64,000 nucleotides of DNA, taken from JANMZO01 sp963763135 (lineage in GTDB: Bacteria; Actinomycetota; Acidimicrobiia; Acidimicrobiales; JANYDT01). Positions 8,772 to 18,139 of this stretch are shown here, one piece after another (the stretch's first letter is position 1; the number at the start of each line of letters is the position of its first letter). The stretch spans positions 310,001 through 374,000 of the forward strand of contig CAVXNJ010000009.1 in NCBI GenBank assembly GCA_963763135.1, written 5' to 3'. The notes below the pieces were generated by a model. The model saw only the letters and a list, made by a program, of their open reading frames with translations. It was not told where the DNA came from and searched no databases. The translations under genes were made by a program, and so were the position numbers.

Positions 8772-9434
8772 ATGGATGAATCCGATGTAGTCGCAGACCG
8801 CAGGAAGTCGTTCTTCCGAACGAACAAGACGATTGGTTTGCTGTTCGTCGGGGTGACGGTCGTGGCGGTCATACTGTCGCTGCTGGTCGGTCTGAACTTT
8901 CTTTTCACGGTGCCGCTACTGCTGCTGTTCTTCGGCGTGACCTATGGGCTCAACCACTGGCAATCACGTCGGAGGGCAACTTCCGGCGGCTCCGGCGGGC
9001 CGAATCTGGCGTTGACTGCCGTCCTCTCCGCCGTGATTGTGGCCGTCGCAATCCAAGCGGTGCCTTACGGACACTCGCACACCAACGCGGCGGTGGTGAA
9101 AGAGCCCGCTTGGCCGAGTGACCACATCCGGTCGCTGGTTGTCCGGGCCTGTTACGACTGCCACAGCAACGAGGTCAGTTATCCGGCGTACTCCAAGATC
9201 GCCCCGATCTCCTGGCTCATCGCCGACCATGTGAGCGAGGGACGAGAGACGCTGAATTTCTCGGACATCACCAGAACCCGCAAAGGCGACGACGTTGTCG
9301 AAGTGATCGAGGAAGGCTCGATGCCACCGTCGTACTTCACCAGGTTCGGGCTTCACGCACAGGCCAAACTGACCAAAGCCGAAGTGACCGAACTGATCGC
9401 TGCGCTTCGAGCCATGCCGGAGTTCAAGGAATAG
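8772..9434 (+). CDS. Membrane-anchored haem-binding domain protein
   Basis: A 220-residue protein with hydrophobic segments at about residues 18-55 (one long or two short helices) and 80-97, followed by an extracytoplasmic domain. That domain has a single c-type haem motif, CYDCH, in VRACYDCHSNEVSYPAYSKI, then RKGDDVVEVIEEGSMPPSYF, matching the small Haem_bd domain family whose members carry CxxCH and a distal MPP segment. It probably binds one covalent haem outside the membrane; partner and redox role are unknown. It stands alone between cysN and the converging kinase gene. Confidence 0.8.
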   Translation: MDESDVVADRRKSFFRTNKTIGLLFVGVTVVAVILSLLVGLNFLFTVPLLLLFFGVTYGLNHWQSRRRATSGGSGGPNLALTAVLSAVIVAVAIQAVPYGHSHTNAAVVKEPAWPSDHIRSLVVRACYDCHSNEVSYPAYSKIAPISWLIADHVSEGRETLNFSDITRTRKGDDVVEVIEEGSMPPSYFTRFGLHAQAKLTKAEVTELIAALRAMPEFKE

Positions 9435-9458
9435 CCGACTGGAAACTTGGTGCGTAGG

Positions 9459-10929
9459 TCAGATCTGCGCTTGATCTGGCATGTGGCGCGACGGCGTGGG
9501 TTTGCCTTCGGGGGTCGCGGCCGCCGGGAGCGTGAACCGGAACGTCGCTCCCGGCAGTTTGTCGTTGACCACGGCAATCGTGCCGCCGTGGGCTTCGACG
9601 ATGTCGGCCGCGATGGCGAGCCCGAGCCCGGTCCCACCGTCATCTCGTGAGCGCGCATTGTCGAGTCGGGTGAAGGGTGCGAAGATCCTCACAGCGGTCG
9701 TCAGCAGCGATCGGTGAGCCATCATTATGTACGCTTATTATTGCCTGGGTCGCTTCGTTCCGTGCCTCAACTCGGACTTTAGTTATCGCGTGATACACCG
9801 CGTTGTCGAGAAGGTTCCGGACGACGCGGGTGATGAGTGCCTCCACCCCAATTGCGGTGACCTCTCGCTCGATTTCCGTCTCGAAGGTCAGTTGAGGATG
9901 GAGCCGCTTTCGAACCGACAGTTCTTTGTCGATCAGAAGCGACAGGTTCACATTGGTGGCGGTTGCCGCAACCCGGGCCGGATCGAGCCGTGTCAGCTCA
10001 AGAAGGTCCCGGGCCAGAATCTCAAGTCGTTCGATCTCGATAAGGGTCTCACCGACGGCCGTCGTGAGGTGAGCGCCTGTCGGGTTCGCCAGGGCGATTT
10101 CCAGATTCAGGCGAGCGGTTGTAAGCGGCGTCCGGAGCTCGTGACTAGCGTCGGCGGCGAAGCGGCGTTCTCGTTGGCGTGCTTCGGCCACGCGACTCAG
10201 CAACTCGTTCATGGTGTTGACCAGATGTGCGAACTCATCGCTCGAGGCTGGCTCGGGAAGCCGTTGGCGCAGATCCGACGCCGACATCGCGTCGACTGTC
10301 TCCGTTAGTGCCTCGACCGGGGCGAGCGACCATTGGGTGGTGAGCCACGATACGACCGCGAACACTGCCGCGAGGATAAGGACGCCGGCAAATAGAATCG
10401 CCTGGAGTCGAGCGGCGGCGTTGTTGACCGACTCGACACTCGTAGCCACGAATATGTCGATGGTGTCGGAACCGCGGGCCGCTCGCTGGCCGGCGATTCG
10501 CCAGGTTTCGGCGGTGGTCGAACCGATTGCCAGTTCGACCGTACGGTGTAGCGGCTTTGCGGTTCGAGGGGTAAATGCTGCAAGGACGATGTCATCGTGA
10601 AGCTTCGGTGTCGCAGCGATGATCCTGCGGTTGGCGTCGAGAACCTGGACGATGCCGGACTCTCGCCCAGTAAGAGGAACGTCGATCGGGAGTTGGCCGG
10701 AGGCGGCGGCGTCAAGTAGGCCGATAATCCGGTCATCGAGGCCGGCATCAATTTCTCGAACAAGCGATCGCTTTTCGAGTCCGGTCAGCGATAGTGCTGC
10801 GACCACCAAGGCGAGCGTAAGCATCGCCGTTGCACTGACGGTCACCCGGCTCTTCACCGAGCGGCGACGGATCCAGCCGGTTGGGCCGGATCGCGGAGCG
10901 GACCGGTGCGCAGAAGGGTCAATGGCCAT
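9459..10929 (-). CDS. Sensor histidine kinase, OmpR-partner type (frameshifted)
   Basis: A membrane sensor kinase: N-terminal helix VTVSATAMLTLALVVAAL, an extracytoplasmic domain, a second helix near LQAILFAGVLILAAV, HAMP, HisKA with phosphoacceptor His in ADASHELRTPL, and HATPase. The ATPase domain breaks at about 9691-9697; removing one base joins AADDR to VRIFAPFTRLDNARS and on to DGGTGLGLAIA, the expected N/G2 boxes. Start ATG 10929 overlaps the regulator stop, so the two are coupled. As deposited, the protein would lose its nucleotide-binding G box. Divergent from the HtrA gene across the regulator. Confidence 0.86.
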
Positions 10930-11587
10930 GTGACGAGATGCGGTATCCAGCACCTCTGATCGTCTCGATCACGTGGGACCCGAGTTTTCGGCGGAGGGCC
11001 GAGACGTGAACTTCAACAACGTTCGGGCCACCCTCGAACGCAAAATCCCATCCGTGCTGCAAAATCTCGTCTTTGGAGATGACTTCGTCGTGTCGACGTA
11101 TGAGGTACTCGAGGATCGCGGTCTCTTTTGCGGTCAGCGACACTTCGTTCGATCCGATCCGGCACGAATGCGCCGCCGGGTCGAGCACCAGCTCGCCAAG
11201 ACTCAATATCGGAAGCGATGCCGGATTGCTACGGCGACGAAGCAGGGCCCGGACACGCGCAAGAAGAACGGTGTAGGAAAACGGTTTTGAAAGAAAATCG
11301 TCGGCGCCGAGATCCAGTGATTCTGCCTCATCGAGTTCGCCGTCCTTGGCGGTCAGCATGAGTATCGGCGTTGAAATCCCTTGGCTTCGCAGTGTTGCAC
11401 AGACCTTTTGCCCGTTCATGCCCGGCAACATGATGTCGAGCACGATGGCGTCGTAGCCAAAACTTGAAGCCATCCAGAGTCCGTCGGTGCCCGTGTGGGC
11501 AAGATCGACGGCAAATCCTTCGGCCTCCATTCCTCGCTTGAGGGCGTCGGCGAGACGCAGGTCATCTTCGACGATGAGCAGACGCAC
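10919..11587 (-). CDS. OmpR/PhoB-family response regulator
   Basis: A 222-residue DNA-binding response regulator. The receiver has acidic residues VEDD near residue 8, phosphoacceptor Asp51 in LDIMLPG, a switch Thr in LMLTAKD and Lys in SKPFS. The C-terminal winged helix has LTAKETAILEYLIRR and VSALRRKLG. It is first in an operon with the kinase and is divergent from the htrA-like gene 128 bases away. MprAB/CssRS-type systems controlling HtrA proteases have a similar layout, so it may regulate that gene and itself. Confidence 0.94.
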   Translation of the reverse strand: MRLLIVEDDLRLADALKRGMEAEGFAVDLAHTGTDGLWMASSFGYDAIVLDIMLPGMNGQKVCATLRSQGISTPILMLTAKDGELDEAESLDLGADDFLSKPFSYTVLLARVRALLRRRSNPASLPILSLGELVLDPAAHSCRIGSNEVSLTAKETAILEYLIRRHDEVISKDEILQHGWDFAFEGGPNVVEVHVSALRRKLGSHVIETIRGAGYRISSHGH

Positions 11588-11715
11588 GAAAAGATACTGC
11601 CACGTTCGCGATCACATAGTCATCCAATCTGAACTTCGTCTTCAGTTTCTTTCAGACAATCATCATCTGCGAAATGTGATCCTCATCAGGTACCCGATAC
11701 CTCAAGGAGGATCAT
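11588..11715. promoter_or_regulatory. Divergent regulator/htrA control region
   Basis: The gap holds TTCAG twice with a 10-base period (11641-11645 and 11651-11655), preceded by TTCGT at 11635-11639. This is the kind of short direct repeat OmpR-family regulators bind. The htrA ribosome site AAGGAGG ends 6 bases before ATG 11716. The operator role is inferred. Confidence 0.3.
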
Positions 11716-13210
11716 ATGAACGAGCTTCCCCTCACCGATTTCTCATCCGATGACGGCGCAAACGATGCGACGTCCGAATCCGTACAGCTAGCGATCCCCG
11801 CACCAATCCCGTCACCAATCGCTTCGACTTTTAGTCAACCGTTGACTACCGATCATTCCGTTTGGGCCGGACCGAATCGGATGCTCTCCGACCCTTCGTC
11901 GACCGGGCCTGCAGCGCTGGCGCTTGATCACTCAGCGACGTCGCAGCCCGAGGATTCTCGGTTTGCCTCGTTGCCGTTTCCCGCTTCGTCGTTTGCTTCA
12001 GCGCCGGCCGATGGAGGGCCGGGTTCGGTTCCGACCTCGAAGCCGTCGGCGCCCGGTCCGAAGCATGGGCCCGCACCCAGGCCCGAGCCGGTTACTGAGC
12101 CGGCCGCAGCAAGACAGAGATTCGGGCGACGTCTTGCCGGGGTCGCCGCGCTCGTCGCTGTCGCAGTCGGTGGAGGCGTTGTCGGCTCGGCGTTGACCCC
12201 TACCGGTCATGCCGCCCTCTCCTTACCGGCGGAACAGTCCACGGTCACCGCACAGCCGATTGATCTGGTCAATACAAGCGTAACCGGTGCCACGTCGGGG
12301 TCGACCTCGCACGGGGAGGTGGCCAACCTGATCACGAAAACGCTCCCGAGCGTCGTTGATATCAGCGTCGAAATGAACGGTGGCAGCGGGACCGGTAGCG
12401 GGTTCGTCATCTCAAGTGACGGGCGGATCGTCACCAATGCGCACGTGGTGGCGGACGCCACCAAGATCGAGGTCACGTTTGCGGACAAGAGCAAGGCATC
12501 GGCCACCGTATTGGGAGTGGACCGCACCGATGACCTCGCGGTGATACAGGTGTCGCGGACCGGACTCCCGGCTCTGACACTCGGATCATCGGCGGCACTT
12601 CGAATGGGTGATCCAGTTGTGGCGATTGGAAGACGCGCTGGCCCTGACCGGTGGACCGACGGCAACCGAAGGCATCGTGTCGGCGCTCGACCGGACGATC
12701 GACACGGCGGACGGAGAACATCTCGTGCACCTTCTGCAGACCGACGCGGCGATCAATCCGGGTAACTCGGGCGGGCCGTTGCTGACCCTCGACGGCAAGG
12801 TCGTCGGGATCAATTCGGCGGGTTCGACCGGAGCCCAGAACATCGGCTTCGCAATTGCGATCGATACGGCCAAGCCGATTATCAGTGATCTGGCCAAGGG
12901 CCGCACCATCTCGAAGGGATTTCTTGGCGTATCGACCACACCGATCGATGCGAACGTGGCCTCCCAATACGGTCTCGACGTCGATCACGGACTCCTGGTC
13001 GTCGAAGTGACCGCAGACTCCGCCGCTGATCAAGCGGGCTTGCGTTCGGGCGACGTCATCGTCTCGGCGAACGGTAAAGCCACGGACGACGGTGATGTGC
13101 TCGCCGATGTCATCCACACGGTTGGAGCCGGCAATCGACTGACGCTGCAGGTCCGCCGAGACGGGACCGAGCGAACACTCACGCCGGTACTTAGCAGTCA
13201 CCTCGCCTGA
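11716..13210 (+). CDS. HtrA/DegP-like membrane serine protease with PDZ domain (frameshifted)
   Basis: An envelope protease with a Pro/Ala-rich cytoplasmic N-terminus (residues 1-135), one membrane helix at about 138-160, a trypsin-like domain and a C-terminal PDZ domain (GLLVVEVTADSAADQAGL). The triad is visible: His243 in TNAHVV, Asp in RTDDLAVI, and Ser in NPGNSGGPLL. The frame breaks at about 12631-12633: deleting one base converts IGRRAGP to IGNALALTGGPT, the exact family motif, and the rest reads on to 13210. As deposited, the catalytic Ser and PDZ would be lost. A strong AGGAGG supports the start. Divergent from the two-component operon. Confidence 0.9.
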
Positions 13211-13241
13211 TCACGTAGCGGTCCGTTCGGACCTGATTCGT

Positions 13242-13286
13242 AGCGACCCGGTGCGGAGTCCCCAAGGGATCCGGCGCCGGGTCGCT
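13242..13286 (+). terminator. Structured terminator after htrA
   Basis: AGCGACCCGG (13242-13251) pairs perfectly with CCGGGTCGCT (13277-13286). The loop contains a second pairing, CGGA-TCCC with GGGA-TCCG, leaving a one-base bulge. No T-tract follows, so termination strength is uncertain. Confidence 0.5.
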
Positions 13287-13408
13287 CCGTCGTATCTGCG
13301 TCGTGTCTCCGTGTATCTCCAGCGAACGACGACCTACCGAGTGGGATTGCCACCGGGCGCTGGATTTGCTCTTCGCCTTTCCGTCCGATGACGTTCGCTC
13401 CTTGCAGA

Positions 13409-13735
13409 TTACGGACGACCGATATGGCGACGAATCTCCGCGAGAGCCAGCACGACAACGGCGGCACCGAGTGCGACGCCAACCATCGGCGGCGGCCAGG
13501 GCCCTCGACCCGAACGCGACGAGGGTGCCCCGACGGCCCGGCCGCCGACGAACCACCCGATGGTGGCCAACGAAGCGAGGACCCCCATCCTCCAGCCGCG
13601 TCGGTCATGGCGGATAAACCAGATCGCCGACAGTAGCGAAGCGAAGATGGCGGGTACTGACACGAGGCCAAGGTAGGGCGACTCGGCGAACGTGGACGAC
13701 AGACCGACCAGTTCGACGGTACCCATGGTCGCCAC
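13409..13735 (-). CDS. Small membrane protein of unknown function
   Basis: At least 108 residues with three hydrophobic segments: LGLVSVPAIFASLLSAIW, MGVLASLATIGWFVGG and MVGVALGAAVVVLAL. The listed start is GTG 13735; an ATG lies three codons in. The frame is open upstream to 14020 and reads a Pro-rich tail plus a further hydrophobic stretch, AAWAVGTAAVATMGTVEL. The complete protein therefore probably has four helices and starts further upstream, but no start codon exists in that frame, so a start in another frame plus an indel is likely. No family recognised. Confidence 0.55.
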   Translation of the reverse strand: MATMGTVELVGLSSTFAESPYLGLVSVPAIFASLLSAIWFIRHDRRGWRMGVLASLATIGWFVGGRAVGAPSSRSGRGPWPPPMVGVALGAAVVVLALAEIRRHIGRP

Positions 13736-14113
13736 CGCCGCGGTGCCTACCGCCCAGGCCGCTCCGACCGACCTGCCCCGCGTGCTGTCGGCAGGGTTGG
13801 GCCGGGTGCCGTGCGACGACCAGGCAGTGGGCGGGTCGGCGGGCTGGTCGGCAGGATGGTCGGTGAGCTGGTCAGGTTTCGGCTGGCTGGTTGCGCCGGA
13901 TCCTTCCCTCGCGATGGAGGGGAGTTGTCGCGACGCATGGGCAAATCTTGTCGAAGTGCCCCTGACGTTTGCCTGAAGCGCTCGACAACGTTCTTCCGCG
14001 TCAACCGGGCTCGTGCCTCCCTACGCTTCGCCCGGGCCTCCGTAGGCGCCGCTCGTGGGCGACGAGATTTTTTCCGGGGTCGGGTGGCGTTCGGGTAAGG
14101 CAATTACCCAATT
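13736..14113. other. Gap with probable N-terminus of the small membrane protein
   Basis: This 378-base stretch has no intact gene. On the minus strand, the frame of the membrane protein stays open to 14020 and encodes a Pro/Ala/Asp-rich sequence (for example PADQPADPPTAW), typical of cytoplasmic tails. An ATG at 13939 in the neighbouring frame could be its start if one base is wrong. The right end must hold the promoter of the phosphatase gene. Confidence 0.35.
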
Positions 14114-14980
14114 TTGGCCCAAGATCAACTTTTCCTCGGCGTTTGTACGTACTCTGTGTGCGCTGCGGGGAGCACCCATACGGACACGGCAAGGAATCGT
14201 CTCATCTTGAAACTGGAAAGCGCTCATTTGAGTTGTCGTGGTCGCGGTCGCCGCCAAAACCAGGACCGGGTTCTCGTTGAACCGACCTGCTTTGCCGTGG
14301 CCGACGGAGTAGGCCAGCGTCCCGGCGGCGAGGTAGCGGCCCAAATCGCAATCGACACGCTTTGGGCATTCTCCACGTACACGGCTCGCCCGGACCTGGT
14401 GTTGGCGATGGAGACCGCGAACCGGGCGATCAGGAGAATGGCCGCCTCCGAAACGGCATACCGAAACGCATCGACCACGATGACGGCCGTGCAGGTCGAG
14501 TCGAGCGAATCCGGCCCCTTTGCGCGGATCGCGCACGTAGGGGATTCGCGGTTCTACGTCATTCGCAACGGTTGCCTGATACAGATGACCGACGATCACA
14601 TCGTGGAGCAGCCAGGCGCCGACCGTCCGGCTTACGGGCCGTCCAGGGCTCGTCAATCGACGGGCGTGCCCAACCGAGCGCTCGGGATGAGTCCGGTTCT
14701 CGAAGTGGCGGTCCAGCGCATTGCGCTCGAGTCAGGAGACCGACTCCTTCTCTGTACAGACGGCGTCACGGACCAACTCTCAATGGATGATCTCGGCCGC
14801 ATCGCATCGCAATCAAAGCGACCCGGCGATATGGCCGACCGATTGGTGTGGTCGGCACTTTCGGCGGGGGGAAGGGGCGACGTCACCGCCCTTGTCGTCG
14901 ACATCGACGTTCCTGAAGTACTACCCAACGGGACCCGGTCCACGCCGACGGTCCGGGCGGGCCAGCTTGTAGCGGCCTAG
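14114..14980 (+). CDS. PP2C-family serine/threonine phosphatase
   Basis: A metal-dependent protein phosphatase of the PPM/PP2C family. Metal-binding motifs are in order: NQDRVLVEP, FAVADGVGQRPGG, ARIAHVGDSRFYVIR, LLLCTDGVTDQLS and a C-terminal GDVTALVVDI. No membrane segment is visible. The listed start is TTG 14114; a second in-frame TTG at 14207 has AAGGA 11 bases upstream and would begin right before the conserved domain (KLESAHL), giving 257 residues, and is the better candidate. No kinase gene is adjacent. Confidence 0.85.
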   Translation: MAQDQLFLGVCTYSVCAAGSTHTDTARNRLILKLESAHLSCRGRGRRQNQDRVLVEPTCFAVADGVGQRPGGEVAAQIAIDTLWAFSTYTARPDLVLAMETANRAIRRMAASETAYRNASTTMTAVQVESSESGPFARIAHVGDSRFYVIRNGCLIQMTDDHIVEQPGADRPAYGPSRARQSTGVPNRALGMSPVLEVAVQRIALESGDRLLLCTDGVTDQLSMDDLGRIASQSKRPGDMADRLVWSALSAGGRGDVTALVVDIDVPEVLPNGTRSTPTVRAGQLVAA

Positions 14981-15320
14981 GCCGCCACGATCCGGTCCCG
15001 AATCGGGTTACGCCGCCCGACTGGCGGGGATGGCTTTGCCGCTCGCCGGACGACGGTCATATCCGCAGTGACACCTACCTGCTCAGGCTCATGCCTCACA
15101 ACGCGAATCCGGGACGGTGGCGTCCTCACCGGAAAGCTGAGACCTGGGCAGCCAACCTGCGTCGGCGGAACACATCAGCCGGCTGCCCAGGGGCCGTTAA
15201 CGCCTCGAAGCGGAAACGGGTACCGGAATCCTTGCGGACTCAGATCTCAGCATTCTGAACATCGAAGCTGAAGAACAGCTGAAGTTCGCTTCGGCTATCC
15301 GAGAGGGCAGGCTCGGACGG
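14981..15320. other. Structured intergenic stretch, no gene recognised
   Basis: A 340-base gap between convergent genes. It holds a perfect 11-base inverted repeat, CCTGGGCAGCC (15143-15153) with GGCTGCCCAGG (15181-15191), around a 27-base loop, and smaller stems such as CCGCC-CGACT-GGCGG near 15012. From 15201 the plus strand also has an open frame (RLEAETGTGILADSDLSILN) with no start codon, running into the MFS gene. It could be a small RNA, a terminator cluster or a gene remnant. Confidence 0.35.
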
Positions 15321-16514
15321 TCAGGCCTTGGTGCTGTGACGTCGGAACAGGACAAACAGCAGACCGTCATAGAACAACTTGAGACCGCCGCCAAGAATGA
15401 GTGGCCAGCCGAAGCGTGAGTGATAGAGGAGCCACCCCGCAATCGGTGGCGTTGAAGCGGCAGCCAGGCTACGTGGCAGGTTGGTGAATGCCGCCGCCGC
15501 AGATCGTTCCGAGGCGGGGACGACCGACATCACAAATGTCTGCCGCGCCGGCACGTCGAGCTGCGACAGGACCGCACGTGCGATAAGGAGACCCACGGCT
15601 AGGGATGCGTTCGGCGCGAAACCGGCAGCGATGCAGAGAATATTTGCCGGAGCATGCGTGAACACCATCGTCTCAACGAGCCCGAATCTCTTGGACAGGC
15701 GCGGTGCCAGCAGCGATGAGGTGGCGCTCGCCAATGACGCGACGGCGAGAACGAGGCCTATCTGTCCGAGCGCGAAATCAAAGCGCCGACTCAGGTACGC
15801 GGCAACGAGCGCCGTACCAACAAAGCCCCCGCCGGCTGAATCGAGTGCGAACACCGCTGCGAGCCGATGCACCCGGGCTTTGGACTCGAGCAGCCGCGAC
15901 GGTGTGACGGGGTTGGCGATGCGGTCACGTCGCGTGGCCCGAATGTACGCAATGCTGACGCAGCATCCGATTGCCGCATAGACCAACGGAGCGAGGGCCG
16001 AGCCTTCGGTCTCGGAGAAACCCATCGATCGGCCAACGTTGGCGATCGGGCCGGCCACGAGCGATCCAACCGCAGCTCCGACGAAGCCGGCCAGCGAATA
16101 GCGGGCAAAAACCTTCGAACGGTTGCTGTCGTCGGTGACATCCGCGATCAGCGACTGTTCCGCGGGAAGGAACGCCGATACGTCACCACCCGTCGGGTTC
16201 AGGGGGCCGATGACGGCGAGCGGAACGAGGACCACGAGTAACCCGGTGGTGGTGAAGGCCAAACCCGTAGCGACCATCAGCACACCACACAGCAGGAGGA
16301 CTCTTCGAGGGGTGAGTACGTCCGGACGCCGCGTTACCGCCAGCAGCATGGTCGCTGAGCCGAGAAGTGTCGCCGTGACAAGCCATCCGAGTGTTCGATC
16401 GTCGAACCCCCTCGAGTGGATCAGTGTCGCAAAGCTGGCGGCCACGAGCCCGTCGGCCACGGCTCGAGCCGCCCGGGTGACCAGAAACGTTCGCGTCGGG
16501 CCCGATCGGGACAT
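15321..16514 (-). CDS. MFS transporter
   Basis: A 397-residue polytopic membrane protein with about 12 hydrophobic segments and MFS-like loop charges. The first half has ADGLVAASFATLIHSRGFDD and a central basic loop (ATRRDRIANP) separates two six-helix halves. Start ATG 16514 overlaps the stop of the M15 peptidase gene (ATGA), so it is third in an operon DUF1287 - peptidase M15 - MFS. Substrate unknown; the neighbours suggest a wall fragment or peptide, which is inference only. Confidence 0.85.
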   Translation of the reverse strand: MSRSGPTRTFLVTRAARAVADGLVAASFATLIHSRGFDDRTLGWLVTATLLGSATMLLAVTRRPDVLTPRRVLLLCGVLMVATGLAFTTTGLLVVLVPLAVIGPLNPTGGDVSAFLPAEQSLIADVTDDSNRSKVFARYSLAGFVGAAVGSLVAGPIANVGRSMGFSETEGSALAPLVYAAIGCCVSIAYIRATRRDRIANPVTPSRLLESKARVHRLAAVFALDSAGGGFVGTALVAAYLSRRFDFALGQIGLVLAVASLASATSSLLAPRLSKRFGLVETMVFTHAPANILCIAAGFAPNASLAVGLLIARAVLSQLDVPARQTFVMSVVPASERSAAAAFTNLPRSLAAASTPPIAGWLLYHSRFGWPLILGGGLKLFYDGLLFVLFRRHSTKA

Positions 16515-17368
16515 CAGCCGAGGAGTTCGGGCCGGTACTCGAAATGCATGGTGTCGTAGTGGTACCACTTGGCGCCCCAGATGAATCCATGTCGTTCGAA
16601 CACCGATGCGATCTCACAGGGGATACGGTTGCGGTAGTCGGGCGTCTTGGATGCCCCGTCCCAGCGCCAGTAGTCCGAATTTGCCGTGTTGATGTCGATG
16701 GCTATGCCGAAGCTATGTGCGCTGTGTTGTTTGGTTCCTGCGATCACTCGCCACACGAACGAGCCGGCCGATGGTGCAAGGTACTTGCGCAGGGACTTGG
16801 CATCGGGCCGGTCCGCGAGTTCTCTTGCCACGGCTTCGAGTTTCTCGTTCACCCCGTTGATCGAGGTCATGGGAATCGGCTGCCCGAACCAGTCGACGGT
16901 CCGCAGCCGTGTCGATACCTGTTTGGCCGTTCGACCGTACATGGCGGTGAAGAACGCCTCGTCGCGTAACCGCCCGGGATCGTCGTTGACTGTGGGCTCG
17001 CTGACCGGACAGCCTTTGCGGTACGGGATCGAAAGCTGGTCGATGAGGTCGGCGTTCGCGAGGCGATCGTCGAAGGACGTTGGCGTCCGTTTCCGGTCGA
17101 TCGGAATGGTGGTTCCGTTTGCGAACGAAAGTCCGGTGGGGCCCGATGCCTTGAGCTGATCGGGATATGCGCCAACCAGCGTCTGGATCGCCTGAGCCGG
17201 GGTTGGACGCTGAGCCGTCGCCGGCAGCGTCGGGCCGGAACCGGCGGCGGCCAAACTCGACCCAAGCTGCACCGTGGTCCCGAGCAGCGCGGCAGTGACT
17301 ACCGTGAACGTCACTTTCGCCAGTGCCCGACGTGAATTCCGCGGCGTCGGATCAGCTCGCCAAGTCAC
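16514..17368 (-). CDS. Secreted M15-family D-Ala-D-Ala carboxypeptidase-like protein
   Basis: A 284-residue protein with an N-terminal signal/anchor (LAKVTFTVVTAALLGTTVQL) and a C-terminal zinc peptidase domain of the M15 type. Zinc ligands appear in HSAHSFGIAIDIN and in YDTMHFEYRPELL, and WGAKWYHYDTMHFEYRPE is the characteristic ending. It probably trims peptidoglycan cross-links outside the membrane. GTG start 17368 overlaps the DUF1287 stop as GTGA. Confidence 0.86.
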   Translation of the reverse strand: MTWRADPTPRNSRRALAKVTFTVVTAALLGTTVQLGSSLAAAGSGPTLPATAQRPTPAQAIQTLVGAYPDQLKASGPTGLSFANGTTIPIDRKRTPTSFDDRLANADLIDQLSIPYRKGCPVSEPTVNDDPGRLRDEAFFTAMYGRTAKQVSTRLRTVDWFGQPIPMTSINGVNEKLEAVARELADRPDAKSLRKYLAPSAGSFVWRVIAGTKQHSAHSFGIAIDINTANSDYWRWDGASKTPDYRNRIPCEIASVFERHGFIWGAKWYHYDTMHFEYRPELLG

Positions 17369-18076
17369 GATGCGTTGGACTCGGACGGGTAGCGGAAATG
17401 ACCGGTGATCTTGTAACTGAACAACAGGTCTTCCATCTGCGCGCCTGCGCCGATGTTGTGAACGACCATGTACCGGTCGGTACCCGTCACTTTGGTCGAC
17501 ACCACGAGGCCGGTGTGGTCGAGTCCGCCACCGAGATCCCAGTTCACAATGTCACCGGGGTGATAGTCAGCGCCGGCTGCGGTGATCGGAACCGCGAGGC
17601 CCTGACGTTTGAAATAGACGGCGAGGTTCTTCACGCGGCGATGATCGATGTTGGCATCGGGTCGCTTGTTGCCGTACTTGGGGTAGGCGCGGAAGTTGCG
17701 AAGCATGTCCTCGTGAACGACTCGTTGCAGGTCGATGCCGACACCACGGAAGGCCCGGATGAGCACGTCAGTGCAGACCCCGCGCTCGATTGGAACATCG
17801 CCGCCCGGGTAGTCGAGCTTCACGTACGCGGGGTCATAGGTGACGGTTCGACCGATCTGTGACATCGCCGCGGCCGTGAGTTGGCGTACGGACACACGAT
17901 CTGAACGGGTACCGGCTGCGGTGGGTCGCGTAGTGGGGGTCGTCGTGCGCTTGGTGGCCCAGACCGGTTCGGCGATAGCGCTCATCGGCAGCAGCAAGCC
18001 CAACAGGAGTGTCGCGGTCCGCCGGAGTCGGTGGCGCGGTTGGCGGTTGGCACGCTCGAGGCCAGGGCGTCATCAT
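17365..18076 (-). CDS. DUF1287 (YijF-like) exported protein (frameshifted N-terminus)
   Basis: The conserved domain covers most of the protein: RTVTYDPAYVKLDYPGGDVP, RGVCTDVLIRAFR, NIDHRRVKNL, YHPGDIVNWDL and HTGLVVS, matching DUF1287, a small NlpC/P60-like family with a Cys and His of likely catalytic role. In the domain frame there is no ATG or GTG before TTG 18003, yet upstream codons read an Arg-rich, hydrophobic signal peptide (RTATLLLGLLLPMSAIA). Deleting one base from the GGG at 18065-18067 connects this to tandem ATGs at 18076/18073 preceded by GGGGG, giving MMTPGLERANRQPRH. The reading-frame repair is inference; the domain call is firm. Confidence 0.84.
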
Positions 18077-18139
18077 GCCCCCAGCCTAGGTGGCGGGGAT
18101 GCTCCCTCCGTGTTGCTGGGCGTCGAGGCGGGCGGATCG

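Noticed and set aside
13191..13671. Several Arg-rich frames on both strands after htrA
   Set aside because: They overlap the hairpin and the membrane protein in other frames and lack any fold signal.
14981..15320. A known riboswitch (c-di-AMP or cobalamin type)
   Set aside because: The conserved core motifs of those classes could not be found, and no downstream gene starts in the right orientation.
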